Shown here: positions 26,704-36,636 of the stretch, piece after piece | How positions within the stretch are numbered: the stretch's first letter is position 1 | How the letters are laid out: each line of letters begins with the position of its first letter | Source of the DNA: UBA1757 sp045627385 | GTDB taxonomy: Bacteria > Bacteroidota > Bacteroidia > Bacteroidales > UBA1402 | Length of the DNA: 64,000 bases | Reading direction: 5' to 3' | NCBI GenBank assembly: GCA_045627385.1 | Contig: JAZQNO010000013.1 | Coordinates: 62,001 to 126,000 of the forward strand | The notes under the pieces: generated by a model | Database searches by the model: none | Seen by the model: the letters and a program-made list of their open reading frames with translations, nothing else | Told to the model about the DNA's origin: nothing | Made by a program: the position numbers and the translations under genes

Positions 26704-28077
26704 ATGTCAACACTTATCAACATCAAGAAAGGCTTGAATATCAACCTTCAAGGTGCTGCTCTGAAAGAAACCGCATCGGCTTCGTACACGACATTGTACG
26801 CTGTCACGCCGAGCGATTTCCACGGACTCGTGCCCAAGTTGGTAGTCAAGGAAGGGGAGAAGGTCTTGGCCGGCAGTCCGCTGATCGTCGACAAGAAATT
26901 CCCTGAGATCAAGTTTGTGTCGCCAGTCAGCGGTACCGTCAAGTCGGTCCTCAGAGGTGAAAAGCGCCGTCTCCTGAATGTCGTCGTTGAAGCTGACGCC
27001 CAGACCGAGTATCTGGAATTCCCCAAACGCAATCCCGCCGAAATGAGCGCCGATGAAGTGAAGGAAGCTCTTCAGACCGCCGGCCTGTGGCCCTTCATCA
27101 AACGCCGTCCCTACGACGTGGTGGCCAATCCTGCCCGGCAGCCCAAAGCCATCTTCGTCAAAGGCTTTGATTCGGCCCCGCTGGCTCCCGACTACGCCTA
27201 CGTGCTCAAGGGACAGGCCGCCGACCTGCAGACCGGATTCGACGCACTGGCCAAACTCACCCAAGGCAAAGTCTATCTGAGCCTTCCCGCCCAGGGCGCA
27301 GCTCCCGAGCTGGCCGCCGTCAAGGGCGTGGAGACCTGCATCGTCAAAGGCCCGCATCCCGCAGGCAACATCGGCGTGCTCATCAACCATACCGAACCCG
27401 TCAACAAGGGTGAAACAGTCTGGACCGTCAACGCACTGGATCTGGTCTTCTTCGGCCGTCTCTTCAACAAGGGCATCGTCGACCTGAGCCGTCTGGTAGC
27501 CCTGGCCGGCGCCGAAGTCTATGCGCCCGCCTATTACAGCTGCAAGCCCGGCATCTGCCTCGAAGCGCTGCTCGAAGGCAACGTCCACAAGGAAATCCCC
27601 CTCCGCTTCGTCAGCGGCAACGCCCTTACCGGCACGGCCGTCGAAAAGAACGGCTTCCTGGGCTTCTACGACTCCCAGGTTACCGTCCTCCACGAAGGCA
27701 CCGACATCGACGAACTCCTGGGTTGGGTGATGCCCCGCTTCAACCTCTTCAGCTCCAGCAAAAGCTACTTCACCGGCCTCATCCGCAAAATCTGCCCCAA
27801 GACCTCTTACGTGGCCGACACCCGCGTCCTGGGCAGCGAACGCGCCCTCATCATGTCGGGCGAATACGACCGCGTCTTTCCCATGGACATCCTGCCCGAA
27901 CGCCTGCTTCGCGCCTGCATCGTGAAGGATCTCGAAGAAATGGAAGCGCTCGGCATCTACGAGGTGGCCCCCGAAGACTTCGCTCTCTGCGAGTATATCT
28001 GCACCTCCAAGATCGAGGTTCAAAAGATTGTCCGTGAAGCCTTGGATATGCTGAAGGCTGAAAATGGCGACGATTAA
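26704..28077 (+). CDS. nqrA: Na+-translocating NADH:quinone reductase subunit A
   Basis: 457 residues. Peripheral cytoplasmic subunit of the Na+-NQR complex, implicated in quinone binding. It begins with INIKKGLNINLQGAA and has the biotinyl-lipoyl-like segment PKLVVKEGEKVLAGSPL, then SPVSGTVKSVLRGEKRRLL, and RPYDVVANPARQPKAIFVKGFDSAPLAPD-type sequence in the middle. Length and start match the family. First gene of the six-gene nqr operon. The best -7 candidate upstream, TAAATTCG at 26652-26659, has one mismatch to consensus. Confidence 0.95.
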   Translation: MSTLINIKKGLNINLQGAALKETASASYTTLYAVTPSDFHGLVPKLVVKEGEKVLAGSPLIVDKKFPEIKFVSPVSGTVKSVLRGEKRRLLNVVVEADAQTEYLEFPKRNPAEMSADEVKEALQTAGLWPFIKRRPYDVVANPARQPKAIFVKGFDSAPLAPDYAYVLKGQAADLQTGFDALAKLTQGKVYLSLPAQGAAPELAAVKGVETCIVKGPHPAGNIGVLINHTEPVNKGETVWTVNALDLVFFGRLFNKGIVDLSRLVALAGAEVYAPAYYSCKPGICLEALLEGNVHKEIPLRFVSGNALTGTAVEKNGFLGFYDSQVTVLHEGTDIDELLGWVMPRFNLFSSSKSYFTGLIRKICPKTSYVADTRVLGSERALIMSGEYDRVFPMDILPERLLRACIVKDLEEMEALGIYEVAPEDFALCEYICTSKIEVQKIVREALDMLKAENGDD

Positions 28078-28103
28078 GTATTAACGCATAAAACTATAAG
28101 GCT

Positions 28104-29327
28104 TTGAAATCATTACGTCAATTGCTCGACCAGATGAAGCCGACCTTTACCGAGGGCGGCAAACTGTCGAAGCTGCAATCCGTTTTCGAAGGATTTGAAA
28201 CCTTCCTTTATGTTCCTCATACCACGTCCAAGACCGGAACGCACATCCACGACAGCATCGACTCCAAGCGTACGATGTTCTGGGTGGTTCTCGCGCTCAT
28301 CCCCGCCTTGCTTTTCGGTATGTTCAACACCGGTTACCAGCACTATCTGGCAACCGCAGCGGTGATGCCCGGATTCTTCCAGATCTTCTTCTGGGGTCTG
28401 CTGGCCGTCCTGCCCTATGTCATCGTGTCCTACGCCACCGGTCTGATCATCGAATTCGCCGCTGCCCAGATCAAAGGTGAGGAAATCCAGGAAGGCTTCC
28501 TGGTCACCGGCATGCTCATTCCTCTGATCATTCCTATCGGAGTGCCCCTCTGGATGGTCGCCGTCGCCACTGCCTTCTCGGTCATCTTCGTCAAGGAAGT
28601 CTTCGGCGGCACGGGATTCAACGTGCTCAACGTGGCCCTCAGCACCCGTATCTTCCTGTTCTTCTCCTATCCGACCAAGATGTCGGGCGACAGCACCTGG
28701 ATCAGCCTGCGCGACTACTTCAGCTACGGCACCGCACAGCCCGCTCTCGACGGCTTCACGGGTGCCACCCCGCTGGGACAGGCAGCCGCCGCCATGGGCA
28801 GCCAGAGCATGACCCTGACCAACGCCCTGGGCGACCCGCTCAGCTGGTGGGACATGTTCCTCGGCCTGATTCCCGGTTCCATCGGCGAGACCTCCACGCT
28901 CTTCATCCTGTTGGGCGGCCTGTTCCTCATCTTCACCGGCATCGCCTCCTGGAAAATCGTCGTCTCCGTCTTCGCCGGCGGCGCCCTCATGGCCACCGTC
29001 CTGAACATCTTCGCCGGCGGCGACCCCTATCTGGCCATGCCCTTCTGGGAGCACTGGTGCCTGGGCGGCTTCGCTTTCGGCGCCTTCTTCATGGCCACCG
29101 ACCCCGTCACCGCTGCCCGTACCGAATGCGGCAAGTGGATTTACGGCCTGCTGGTCGGTATCCTGGCCATCCTGCTGCGCGTGCTCAACCCCGCCTATCC
29201 CGAAGGCATGATGCTGGCCATCCTGCTCATGAACATCTTCGCCAAGCTCATCGACTACTGCGTGGTCCAGCGCAATGTGAAGATGCGTGCCAAACGTGCG
29301 CTTAAAGTTGTCAATTCTGCCAAATAA
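28104..29327 (+). CDS. nqrB: Na+-NQR subunit B
   Basis: 407 residues, integral membrane subunit with about ten helices that carries the sodium path and a covalent FMN. DGFTGATPLG near residues 215-224 contains the SGAT-type FMN-attachment threonine (here TGAT). The start is TTG at 28104 (MKSLRQLLDQMKPTF), preferred over the internal ATG at 28134 because relatives carry these ten extra residues. The leader to nqrA is 26 bp. Confidence 0.94.
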   Translation: MKSLRQLLDQMKPTFTEGGKLSKLQSVFEGFETFLYVPHTTSKTGTHIHDSIDSKRTMFWVVLALIPALLFGMFNTGYQHYLATAAVMPGFFQIFFWGLLAVLPYVIVSYATGLIIEFAAAQIKGEEIQEGFLVTGMLIPLIIPIGVPLWMVAVATAFSVIFVKEVFGGTGFNVLNVALSTRIFLFFSYPTKMSGDSTWISLRDYFSYGTAQPALDGFTGATPLGQAAAAMGSQSMTLTNALGDPLSWWDMFLGLIPGSIGETSTLFILLGGLFLIFTGIASWKIVVSVFAGGALMATVLNIFAGGDPYLAMPFWEHWCLGGFAFGAFFMATDPVTAARTECGKWIYGLLVGILAILLRVLNPAYPEGMMLAILLMNIFAKLIDYCVVQRNVKMRAKRALKVVNSAK

Positions 29328-29335
29328 CTACGACT

Positions 29336-30079
29336 ATGAATAAGAACAGCAATACATATACCTTTATTTATGCTTCTGTCATGGTCATTCTCGTGGCCGC
29401 CGCCCTTGCTTTCGTCAACGGTGCGCTCAAAGAGAAGCAGAAAAAGAATGTCGAAGTCGACAAGATGTCGCAGATCCTGTCGTCGGTCAACCTGTATCCG
29501 GCCTATTCCGAAGCGGAAGAGCTGTATAATAAGGTAATCGCCGGCGCCTATATCCTCGACGCCCAGGGCAACAAGGTTTCCGAGAACGCCGCCGAGGCAT
29601 TTGCCGTGGATATGGCCAAGGAAAACGCCAAAGCCGTCGAAAACCGTCAGCTTCCCGTTTTCGAAGCCAGTCTGGACGGATCCAAAAAGTACATCATTCC
29701 TCTCTACGGAGCCGGTCTTTGGGGCCCGATCTGGGGTTACATCTCTCTGGAAGAAGATGCCAACACCGTCTATTCGGCCTCTTTCTCGCATCAGGGCGAG
29801 ACTCCGGGTCTGGGTGCCGAAATCACCACCGAAAAGTTTCAGGCTCCCTTCGCCGGCAAGCACATCTTCCGCGACGGTGAATTCCGTTCGCTGGCCGTGC
29901 TCAAAGCCGGTCACAAGTCCGAGACCCAGGATGGGGTAGACGCCATTTCCGGCGGCACCTGCACCAGCCGTGGCGTGGAGGAGATGCTCTACAACTGTCT
30001 GAGTGCTTACGAACCTTTCTTCAAATCGCTGCAGGCTGCTCCCGCAGAAGCTGAAGAAGCCCAAACTATGGAGGATTAA
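29336..30079 (+). CDS. nqrC: Na+-NQR subunit C
   Basis: 247 residues. One N-terminal membrane anchor (IYASVMVILVAAALAFVNGA) is followed by a periplasmic FMN-binding domain. The flavinylation motif is DAISGGTCTSRGVEEML near residue 205, with the second Thr the expected FMN acceptor; the family consensus is SGAT(L/I)T. The flavin transferase ApbE is not in the window. It precedes nqrD by 3 bp. Confidence 0.95.
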   Translation: MNKNSNTYTFIYASVMVILVAAALAFVNGALKEKQKKNVEVDKMSQILSSVNLYPAYSEAEELYNKVIAGAYILDAQGNKVSENAAEAFAVDMAKENAKAVENRQLPVFEASLDGSKKYIIPLYGAGLWGPIWGYISLEEDANTVYSASFSHQGETPGLGAEITTEKFQAPFAGKHIFRDGEFRSLAVLKAGHKSETQDGVDAISGGTCTSRGVEEMLYNCLSAYEPFFKSLQAAPAEAEEAQTMED

Positions 30080-30082
30080 GCT

Positions 30083-30703
30083 ATGAATAACGAAAAGAAA
30101 GAAGTTTTGTTCGGCCCGATCAACAAGAAGAACCCCGTCATCGTACTGGTTCTGGGCATCTGCTCGGCTCTGGCCGTCACGTCTCAGCTGAAGCCCGCCC
30201 TGGTCATGGGCATTTCCGTGACGGTGGTGGTGGCTTTCGCCAACGTCATCATCTCGCTGCTGCGCAACACCATTCCCAACCGTATCCGCATCATCGTCCA
30301 GCTGGTGGTCGTCGCCGCGCTGGTCATCATCGTGGAACAGATTCTGAAAGCCTACGCCTATGAGGTCTGGGGTCAGCTCTCCGTCTATATCGGTCTGATC
30401 ATCACCAACTGTATCCTCATGGGACGTCTGGAAGCATTCGCTCTGGGCAACGGCCCCTGGGACTCTTTCCTCGACGGTATCGGCAACGGCCTGGGCTACA
30501 CCGCCATCCTGGCCATCATCGCCATCGTCCGCGAGATTCTCGGTTCGGGTTCGCTGCTCGGATTCCAGCTCATTCCCGACAGCTGGTATGCGGCCGGCTA
30601 CATGAACAACGGCCTCATGATCATGCCGCCTATGGCTCTGATCGTCGTGGGCTGCATCATCTGGGTGCACCGCAGCCTCAACAAGGACCTTCAGGAAAAA
30701 TAA
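30083..30703 (+). CDS. nqrD: Na+-NQR subunit D
   Basis: 206 residues, six-helix membrane subunit homologous to RnfE. NPVIVLVLGICSALAVTSQLKPALVMG is the typical first helix region, followed by ITNCILMGRLEAFALGNGPW with a conserved Cys involved, with NqrE, in a membrane-embedded iron centre. It ends with a short basic segment. Spaced 19 bp before nqrE. Confidence 0.95.
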   Translation: MNNEKKEVLFGPINKKNPVIVLVLGICSALAVTSQLKPALVMGISVTVVVAFANVIISLLRNTIPNRIRIIVQLVVVAALVIIVEQILKAYAYEVWGQLSVYIGLIITNCILMGRLEAFALGNGPWDSFLDGIGNGLGYTAILAIIAIVREILGSGSLLGFQLIPDSWYAAGYMNNGLMIMPPMALIVVGCIIWVHRSLNKDLQEK

Positions 30704-30722
30704 CCCCTAAGAAGTCTGCATT

Positions 30723-31340
30723 ATGGAAGCATTGAATTTGTTTATCAAGTCGATTTTCATCGACAACATGATTTTCGCATACTTCTTGGGTATGTGTTCG
30801 TTCCTGGCCGTGTCCAAGACGGTGAAAACCTCCGTCGGTCTGGGCCTTGCCGTCACCTTCGTGCTGCTCATCACCGTGCCGGTCAACTACCTGCTCGACA
30901 CCTACGTGCTCAGAGAGGGCGCCCTTACCTGGCTCCTGGGCGAAACGGCCGCCAGCATCGACCTCAGTTTCCTGAGTTTCATCCTGTTCATCGCCATCAT
31001 CGCGTCGATGACTCAGATTGTGGAAATGGTGGTGGAGCGTTTCTCTCCCTCGCTGTATGCCTCTCTGGGCATCTTCCTTCCCCTGATCGCCGTCAACTGC
31101 GCCATCCTGGGCGCTTCGCTCTTCATGCAGCAGCGCAACTTCCCCAACGTGGGTCTGGCCACCGTCTACGGTCTGGGCTCCGGTCTGGGTTGGATGCTGT
31201 CCATCGTCAGCCTTGCCGCCGTGCGTGAACATCTCAAGTACAACAAGATTCCCGCTCCGCTCAAGGGACTGGGCATCACCTTCATCCTGGTAGGCCTCAT
31301 GGCTATGGCCTTCATGGGATTCATGGGTATCAAACTTTAA
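30723..31340 (+). CDS. nqrE: Na+-NQR subunit E
   Basis: 205 residues, six membrane helices, paralogue of NqrD in inverted topology. FIDNMIFAYFLGMCSFLAVS and AVNCAILGASLFMQQRNF carry the two conserved cysteines that help ligate the intramembrane iron centre. Length normal. Between nqrD and nqrF. Confidence 0.95.
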   Translation: MEALNLFIKSIFIDNMIFAYFLGMCSFLAVSKTVKTSVGLGLAVTFVLLITVPVNYLLDTYVLREGALTWLLGETAASIDLSFLSFILFIAIIASMTQIVEMVVERFSPSLYASLGIFLPLIAVNCAILGASLFMQQRNFPNVGLATVYGLGSGLGWMLSIVSLAAVREHLKYNKIPAPLKGLGITFILVGLMAMAFMGFMGIKL

Positions 31341-31355
31341 GAGGAGGAAACCGTT

Positions 31356-32642
31356 ATGATTATACTTGAAGTATCTTCTCAAATCGTTCTCATGGCCGTC
31401 ATCATCTTCCTTTTGGTGACGCTCATCCTGGTGGGTCTGCTGCTTTTCATCAAAGCCAAGCTGACTCCTGCCGGAAAAGTGAAAATTGAAATCAACGGCG
31501 AAAAGTCCATCGACGTGGACATGGGCAACAGCCTGCTCAGCTCGCTCAGCAACAACGGCATCTTCCTGCCCTCCGCCTGCGGTGGAAAAGGCAGCTGCGG
31601 CATGTGCAAATGCCAGGTGCTCGAAGGCGCCGGCGAGATGCTGCCCACCGAAAAAGGCTTCTTCAACCGTCAGCAACAGCAGAACAACTGGCACCTCGGC
31701 TGCCAGGTCAAGGTGCGCAGCGACGTCAAGGTGAAGGTGCCCGAATCGGTTCTCGGCGTGAAAGAGTGGGAGTGCGAAGTCATCAGCAACAAGAACGTCG
31801 CCACTTTCATCAAAGAGTTCATCGTGGCTCTGCCTGCCGGCGAACACATGAACTTCGAGCCCGGTTCCTATGCCCAGATCAAGATCCCGGCATACAGCAT
31901 GGACTACGACAAAGACATCGACAAGAGCCTCATCGGCGACGAATATCTGCCCGCATGGGAAAAATTCGGTCTGTTCGGTCTGAAGTGCACCAACACGGTG
32001 CCCACCGTGCGCGCCTACTCCATGGCCAACTATCCGGCCGAAGGCGACCGCATCATGCTTACGGTCCGTATCGCCACACCGCCCTTCAAACCGAAGCCTC
32101 AGGTAGGTTTCCAGGATGTGATGCCCGGTATCGCCTCGTCCTACATCTTCTCGCTGAAACCCGGCGACAAGGTGACGATGAGCGGCCCTTACGGCGAATT
32201 CCATCCGCTGTACCACACCGGTCGCGAAATGATGTGGATCGGCGGCGGCGCCGGCATGGCTCCGCTCCGCGCCCAGATCATGCACCTGACCAAGACGCTG
32301 AAGACCACCGACCGCAAGATGTCCTACTTCTACGGTGCCCGTGCCCTCAACGAAGTGTTCTATCTGCAGGACTTCCTCCAGCTCGAGAAGGAATTCCCCA
32401 ACTTCAGCTTCCACCTGGCGCTGGACCGTCCCGATCCCGCCGCCGATGCCGCAGGTGTGAAATACACCGCCGGTTTTGTGCACAACGTGCTGTGGGAGAC
32501 CTATCTGAAGGATCACGAAGAGCCCGAGGAAATCGAATACTACATGTGCGGCCCCGGCCCCATGTCGAAGGCAGTGGTCAATCTGCTCGACAACCTGGGT
32601 GTTCCGAAGGAAATGATCATGTACGACGATTTCGGCGGATAA
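31356..32642 (+). CDS. nqrF: Na+-NQR subunit F (NADH dehydrogenase component)
   Basis: 428 residues. An N-terminal helix (LMAVIIFLLVTLILVGLLLFI) anchors a 2Fe-2S ferredoxin domain (PSACGGKGSCGMCKC with a further Cys in HLGCQVKV), then an FAD domain (RAYSMANYP) and an NADH-binding domain (WIGGGAGMAPLRAQI, and YMCGPGPMSKAV near the end). It takes electrons from NADH into the complex. Last gene of the operon; a terminator follows 20 bp after the stop. Confidence 0.96.
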   Translation: MIILEVSSQIVLMAVIIFLLVTLILVGLLLFIKAKLTPAGKVKIEINGEKSIDVDMGNSLLSSLSNNGIFLPSACGGKGSCGMCKCQVLEGAGEMLPTEKGFFNRQQQQNNWHLGCQVKVRSDVKVKVPESVLGVKEWECEVISNKNVATFIKEFIVALPAGEHMNFEPGSYAQIKIPAYSMDYDKDIDKSLIGDEYLPAWEKFGLFGLKCTNTVPTVRAYSMANYPAEGDRIMLTVRIATPPFKPKPQVGFQDVMPGIASSYIFSLKPGDKVTMSGPYGEFHPLYHTGREMMWIGGGAGMAPLRAQIMHLTKTLKTTDRKMSYFYGARALNEVFYLQDFLQLEKEFPNFSFHLALDRPDPAADAAGVKYTAGFVHNVLWETYLKDHEEPEEIEYYMCGPGPMSKAVVNLLDNLGVPKEMIMYDDFGG

Positions 32643-32661
32643 TTCCCTGCGAAGCGACAAG

Positions 32662-32703
32662 AAAACCGTCACGAGAGCTGCGCTCCCGTGACGGTTTCTT
32701 TTT
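32662..32703 (+). terminator. Terminator of the nqr operon
   Basis: A stem pairing AACCGTCACG (around 32664-32673) with CGTGACGGTT (32687-32696) is followed by a TTCTTTTTT tract. Confidence 0.85.
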
Positions 32704-32749
32704 TAGGCGGCACCTGTCGGCCGGCCCGCGTGCCCGTCTACGGCCCTTT

Positions 32750-34156
32750 TCAAGCCCCGTAGACGGCTTTCCTGAAGTGAAGCGTCTGATAGACCGAGCG
32801 GGCCAGCAAATGCGCGAAATAGGCTCCCAGCAGCAAATGGATGAACGTCTGGCCGCCACAGTCGGGACAAAGCTGCCGCAGCAGCAGGCAGCCCGCCGCC
32901 CACACGCCGAAAAAGGCCAGCACCGACCACAGCATGGTGTTGCGGATGGCCCTCGAAGCCGTCGCGCCCACATAGATGCCGTCGCAGGTGAAAGCGATGC
33001 AGCCGAACACCGGCATGGGCAGCAGCCAGATGAGGAAGGGCCGGCAGGCGGCAATCACCTCCGCGTCGCCGGTCATCAGTCTCAGCAAGGGCACCCCCGA
33101 AAGGTAATAGATGCCCACAAACAGCAGCGAAATGCCCAGACTCCACACAAACACCCATCGGATGCTCTCCGTCAGGCTGCGGCGGTCGCCCGCCCCGATG
33201 TACTTGCCCGTGAGCGCCTCGCCGGCATAGGCAAAGCCGTCGGTGAAGTAGGAAAACAGCATCAGCAGCTTCATCAGAATGGAAGCCGAGGCCAGCAGCA
33301 GGTCGCCGTAGCGCGCCGAAATGACCGTATATCCTATGTAAATGCAGATAAAGCAGAGCGAACGCACAAAGAGGTCGGCGTTCATCTTGGTGAACTGCCT
33401 CGTGTCGTCCGAACGCAGGGCCCGCAGCGCATGGGAGAGACGCAGTCCGGCCACCACAGAGCGGTGTCGGAAGGCCGTCAGCAGAAATGCCGTCAGCAGG
33501 CCGCTGTACTGGGCCAGCACCGTGCCCAGCGCAATGCCCGGGAAGCCCATACCCGACCAGAGAACTTCTTGAGGGAACCATGCCTGCAACGGTCTCAGAC
33601 CCAGCGCCAGCACCAGACTTCCCAAAATGTTGATTCCATTCACCACCAGGTCGGTAATCATCGAGCTCAGACTGTCCTGCATGCCGATGAACCAGCCCTT
33701 GAAAGCCATCAGGCCCAGAGTGGCCGGAGCCGCCCAGATGCGGATGTAGAAGTATTGCGAGGCCAGGCCCCTGACCTCCTCGCTGCAGGAGACAAACAGA
33801 AAGGCAAACTGCACAAACAGCCATTGGATGGCAATCAGCCCCAGCGCAATGATCCACGACAGCGCCAGGCTGCGGCCCAGCTGCGTGGCGCAGTTGCCCC
33901 AATCCTGCCGCCCGTAGGCCTGGGCGGTCAGTCCGCCTGTGCCCACCCGCAGGAATCCGAAATTCCAATACAGCAGGTCGAACAGCATGGATCCTATGGA
34001 GATGCCCCCGATGACGGCGGCCGCCTGAGCCGACAGATGTCCGGCCACGGCAATGTCCACCATGCCCACCAGCGGCACGGTGATGTTGGCCAGTATGCTG
34101 GGAATGGCCAACTTCAGTATCTCTCGGTTGACAGAGCCTCTGAAGCTACGGTTCAT
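32750..34156 (-). CDS. MATE family efflux transporter
   Basis: 468 residues, about twelve membrane helices in two halves of six. ILKLAIPSILANITVPLVGMVDIAVAGHL at the N-terminus is the classic MATE opening. Members export drugs or metabolites against Na+ or H+. It belongs to the DinF/NorM-like branch; the cargo is unknown. The start at 34156 (MNRSFRGSVNREIL) is preferred; an in-frame ATG at 34225 would overlap the upstream DUF1846 gene and add an atypical 23 residues. It probably forms a two-gene operon with DUF1846. Confidence 0.9.
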   Translation of the reverse strand: MNRSFRGSVNREILKLAIPSILANITVPLVGMVDIAVAGHLSAQAAAVIGGISIGSMLFDLLYWNFGFLRVGTGGLTAQAYGRQDWGNCATQLGRSLALSWIIALGLIAIQWLFVQFAFLFVSCSEEVRGLASQYFYIRIWAAPATLGLMAFKGWFIGMQDSLSSMITDLVVNGINILGSLVLALGLRPLQAWFPQEVLWSGMGFPGIALGTVLAQYSGLLTAFLLTAFRHRSVVAGLRLSHALRALRSDDTRQFTKMNADLFVRSLCFICIYIGYTVISARYGDLLLASASILMKLLMLFSYFTDGFAYAGEALTGKYIGAGDRRSLTESIRWVFVWSLGISLLFVGIYYLSGVPLLRLMTGDAEVIAACRPFLIWLLPMPVFGCIAFTCDGIYVGATASRAIRNTMLWSVLAFFGVWAAGCLLLRQLCPDCGGQTFIHLLLGAYFAHLLARSVYQTLHFRKAVYGA

Positions 34157-34172
34157 GGAAAACACCGGAGCC

Positions 34173-35654
34173 TTATGCTCCGCCGGTATGGGAGTCTTTC
34201 TTGACGGGGTCACAGGTGAGGCCAATGCCCAACTTGCGGAAAATCTTGCGGTCCACCTCGCTGAGCATCACGGTGCAGTGCACCTGACAGCCGCTCAGAG
34301 AGGGCAGTTGCTCGAGCGCACGGCGGCAGTTTTCGTCTTGAGTGCTCAGAATGGAGAGCGCCACCAGCACCTCGTCGGTGTGCAGGCGGGGATTGTTGCC
34401 GTGAAGATACGTCACCTTGGTGGTCTGTATGGGCTCTATCATATATTGGGGAATGAGCCGTGTATCGTGGTCGATGCCGGCCAGATACTTGGTGGCGTTC
34501 AGCAGCAGGGCGGCGCTGGGGCCCAGCAGGGGAGTGGTCTTGGCGGTGATCAGGGTGCCGTCTTTCAGCTCGATGGCCGAACAGTGGAGTCCCGTGTGCT
34601 CCTGCCGCTGCTTGGCCGCTGCGGTCACCCGGCGGAAACCGGTGGAGATGCCGGCCTGCTTCATCAGCAGCGATATCTTGTTCACCTCGTCTTCTTCGCA
34701 GTCTCCCTGGGCAAATTTTTCCAAAGAGGCATAATAACGGCGGATGATTTCGTGTTTGGCGGCCGTCTTGCAGGCTTCCTCGTCGTCCATACAGAAGCCG
34801 GCCATGTTCACGCCCATGTCGGTGGGCGATTTGTAGGGATTCTCTCCGTAGATGCCTTCGAACAGGGCGTTCAGCACGGGGAAAATCTCGATGTCGCGGT
34901 TGTAGTTGACGGCGGTCTTGCCGTAGGCTTCCAGGTGGAAGGGGTCGATCATGTTCACATCGTCCAGATCGGCCGTGGCGGCTTCGTAGGCCAGATTGAC
35001 CGGGTGCTTCAGCGGCAGGTTCCAGATGGGGAAAGTCTCAAATTTGGCGTAGCCCGCCTTCACGCCTTTCTGATGGTCGTGATAGAGCTGGCTCAGGCAG
35101 ACGGCCATTTTGCCGCTTCCGGGGCCCGGCGCCGTGACGATGACCAGCTGGCGCGTGGTCTCCACATAGTCGTTGCGGCCGAATCCGTCTTTGGAGTCGA
35201 TGAGCGACACGTTGGTGGGATATCCGTCGATGGTGTAGTGCACGTAGGATTTGATGCCCAGGCGTTTGAGACGCTTGCGGTAGGCAATGGCGCTGGCCTG
35301 GCCGTTGAAATGGGTGATGACGACCGACGACACCAGGAATCCGCGTTTTTCAAACTCTTCTTTCAAGCGCAGCACGTCCACGTCGTAGGTGATGCCCAGG
35401 TCGGCGCGCACCTTATTCTTTTCGATGTCGAGGGCGCTGATGACGATGATGATTTCGGCGCAGTCGCTCAGCTGCATGAGCATACGCAGCTTGCTGTCGG
35501 GCCGGAAGCCGGGCAGCACGCGGCTGGCGTGGTTGTCGTCGAAAAGTTTTCCGCCAAACTCCAGATAGAGTTTGTCTCCGAACTGCGCGATGCGCTTCTT
35601 GATCTGTTCGGACTGGATGGTGAGATATTTCTCGTTGTTGAATCCCTGTGTCAT
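34173..35654 (-). CDS. DUF1846 protein
   Basis: 493 residues, cytosolic. Starts MTQGFNNEKYLTIQSEQIKK, continues with RIAQFGDKLYLEFGGKLFDD and ITAPGPGSGKMAVCLSQLYHD, the hallmark of the DUF1846 family, which is widespread in Bacteroidetes and Firmicutes. Structures exist for the family, but its biochemical role is not established. The PGPGSGKMA segment resembles a phosphate-binding loop. The start at 35654 is set by homology; the open frame upstream runs into repetitive intergenic DNA. It lies 16 bp before the MATE gene. Confidence 0.88.
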   Translation of the reverse strand: MTQGFNNEKYLTIQSEQIKKRIAQFGDKLYLEFGGKLFDDNHASRVLPGFRPDSKLRMLMQLSDCAEIIIVISALDIEKNKVRADLGITYDVDVLRLKEEFEKRGFLVSSVVITHFNGQASAIAYRKRLKRLGIKSYVHYTIDGYPTNVSLIDSKDGFGRNDYVETTRQLVIVTAPGPGSGKMAVCLSQLYHDHQKGVKAGYAKFETFPIWNLPLKHPVNLAYEAATADLDDVNMIDPFHLEAYGKTAVNYNRDIEIFPVLNALFEGIYGENPYKSPTDMGVNMAGFCMDDEEACKTAAKHEIIRRYYASLEKFAQGDCEEDEVNKISLLMKQAGISTGFRRVTAAAKQRQEHTGLHCSAIELKDGTLITAKTTPLLGPSAALLLNATKYLAGIDHDTRLIPQYMIEPIQTTKVTYLHGNNPRLHTDEVLVALSILSTQDENCRRALEQLPSLSGCQVHCTVMLSEVDRKIFRKLGIGLTCDPVKKDSHTGGA

Positions 35655-35760
35655 AACGGGGTACAAATGTACATAAAAATGCGAATCACAGTGCGTATCT
35701 GCCGCTAAGGTACGGAATTTTTTTGAAAATGTCCGGTCGCGGGGGCAGAGTGTGGTTCCA

Positions 35761-36060
35761 GGCGGCTGGAAGCATGTTTTTGCCACTAAGGTCGGGGGGA
35801 AACCGCGTCTGAGGGCCCTTCGCGGCCGACCTTAGTGCGGTTTCAGGCGGCTGGAAGCATGTTTTTGCCACTAAGGTCGGGGGTAAACCGCGTCTGAGGG
35901 CCCTTCGCGGCCGACCTTAGTGTGGTTTTAGCCGGCTGAAGGCATGTTTCTGCCACTAAGGTCGGGGGAAAGCCGCGTCTGAGGGCCCTTTGCGGCCGAC
36001 CTTAGTGCGGTTTTAGGCGGCTGAGAGCATGTTTTTGCCACTAAGGTCGGGGGAAAGCGG
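35761..36060. repeat. 85-bp tandem repeat, 3.5 copies (copy set 1)
   Basis: Units begin at 35761, 35846, 35931 and 36016, an exact 85-bp period; the last is partial. Each contains GGCGGCTGGAAGCATG, then CCACTAAGGTCG, and ends with CGACCTTAGTGCGG, so every unit carries a 12-bp inverted motif. The period is not a multiple of three and no reading frame is conserved. The same family recurs at 46503-46732. Confidence 0.92.
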
Positions 36061-36600
36061 CAGAATACGGCCCGCGGGTGGATGCGCCTTCGAGACTGCC
36101 GGCACTGACGTCCTGTTTCTTGATCATTCCATTGAGTATTGCCATAAGGGTAAATGCGTTTTTGGGGTTGGACGAAAACCGCCGTCTGCGGGCATCGTAC
36201 CGGTCGGCTCTCTTTTGTGCCTCTGAAGCGTCTCAGACGTGCCTCTGAAGTGTCTCTGACGTCCCTCAGAAGTGCTTCCAAAGTGCTATCGATGTGTCCC
36301 GAAAATTTGCCAGTCAAATAAACGGACTTACAACGGACTTACAACGGAGGAACGACGGACTTACTGCCTAGCACAGGAGAGCTGCCTTTGACCCCGCTGA
36401 CGACTCCTCGTGAATGGCACGGCAAAGATAGCACACGTCCCATGCCGGATGATACTCTTTTCGGTGGAATTCGAAGGCTGTGTCGGTGGAATTCGAGGGG
36501 GTGTTAACTGTTAACGCGTAACTCAACATTTTTTTGATGTCACGTTTGCCTGTCTTACCCTAAAATAAGTTGAGTGAACTAAATATATCCCTGCTGCCGG
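36061..36600. other. Gene-free intergenic stretch with short repeats
   Basis: No convincing gene on either strand. It contains a 22-bp imperfect tandem repeat (TGCCTCTGAAGCGTCTCAGACG type) at 36218-36283, repeated ACGGACTTACA words near 36321-36362, and two copies of CGGTGGAATTCGA near 36460-36500 followed by the palindrome GTTAACTGTTAAC. It separates the 85-bp repeats from the WYL regulator. Confidence 0.7.
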
Positions 36601-36636
36601 TTGAATGGATTAAATGAAGCCTGCTTTTATCTGGCA

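Noticed and set aside
32703..32770. 10-bp inverted repeat CCGTCTACGG/CCGTAGACGG near the end of the MATE gene as a terminator
   Set aside because: It overlaps the last codons and has no T run on the minus strand; left unassigned.
35686..36317. Minus-strand frames with repeated MAKTCFQPP-like peptides
   Set aside because: They come from the 85-bp repeats, whose period is not a multiple of three, so no frame persists across units.
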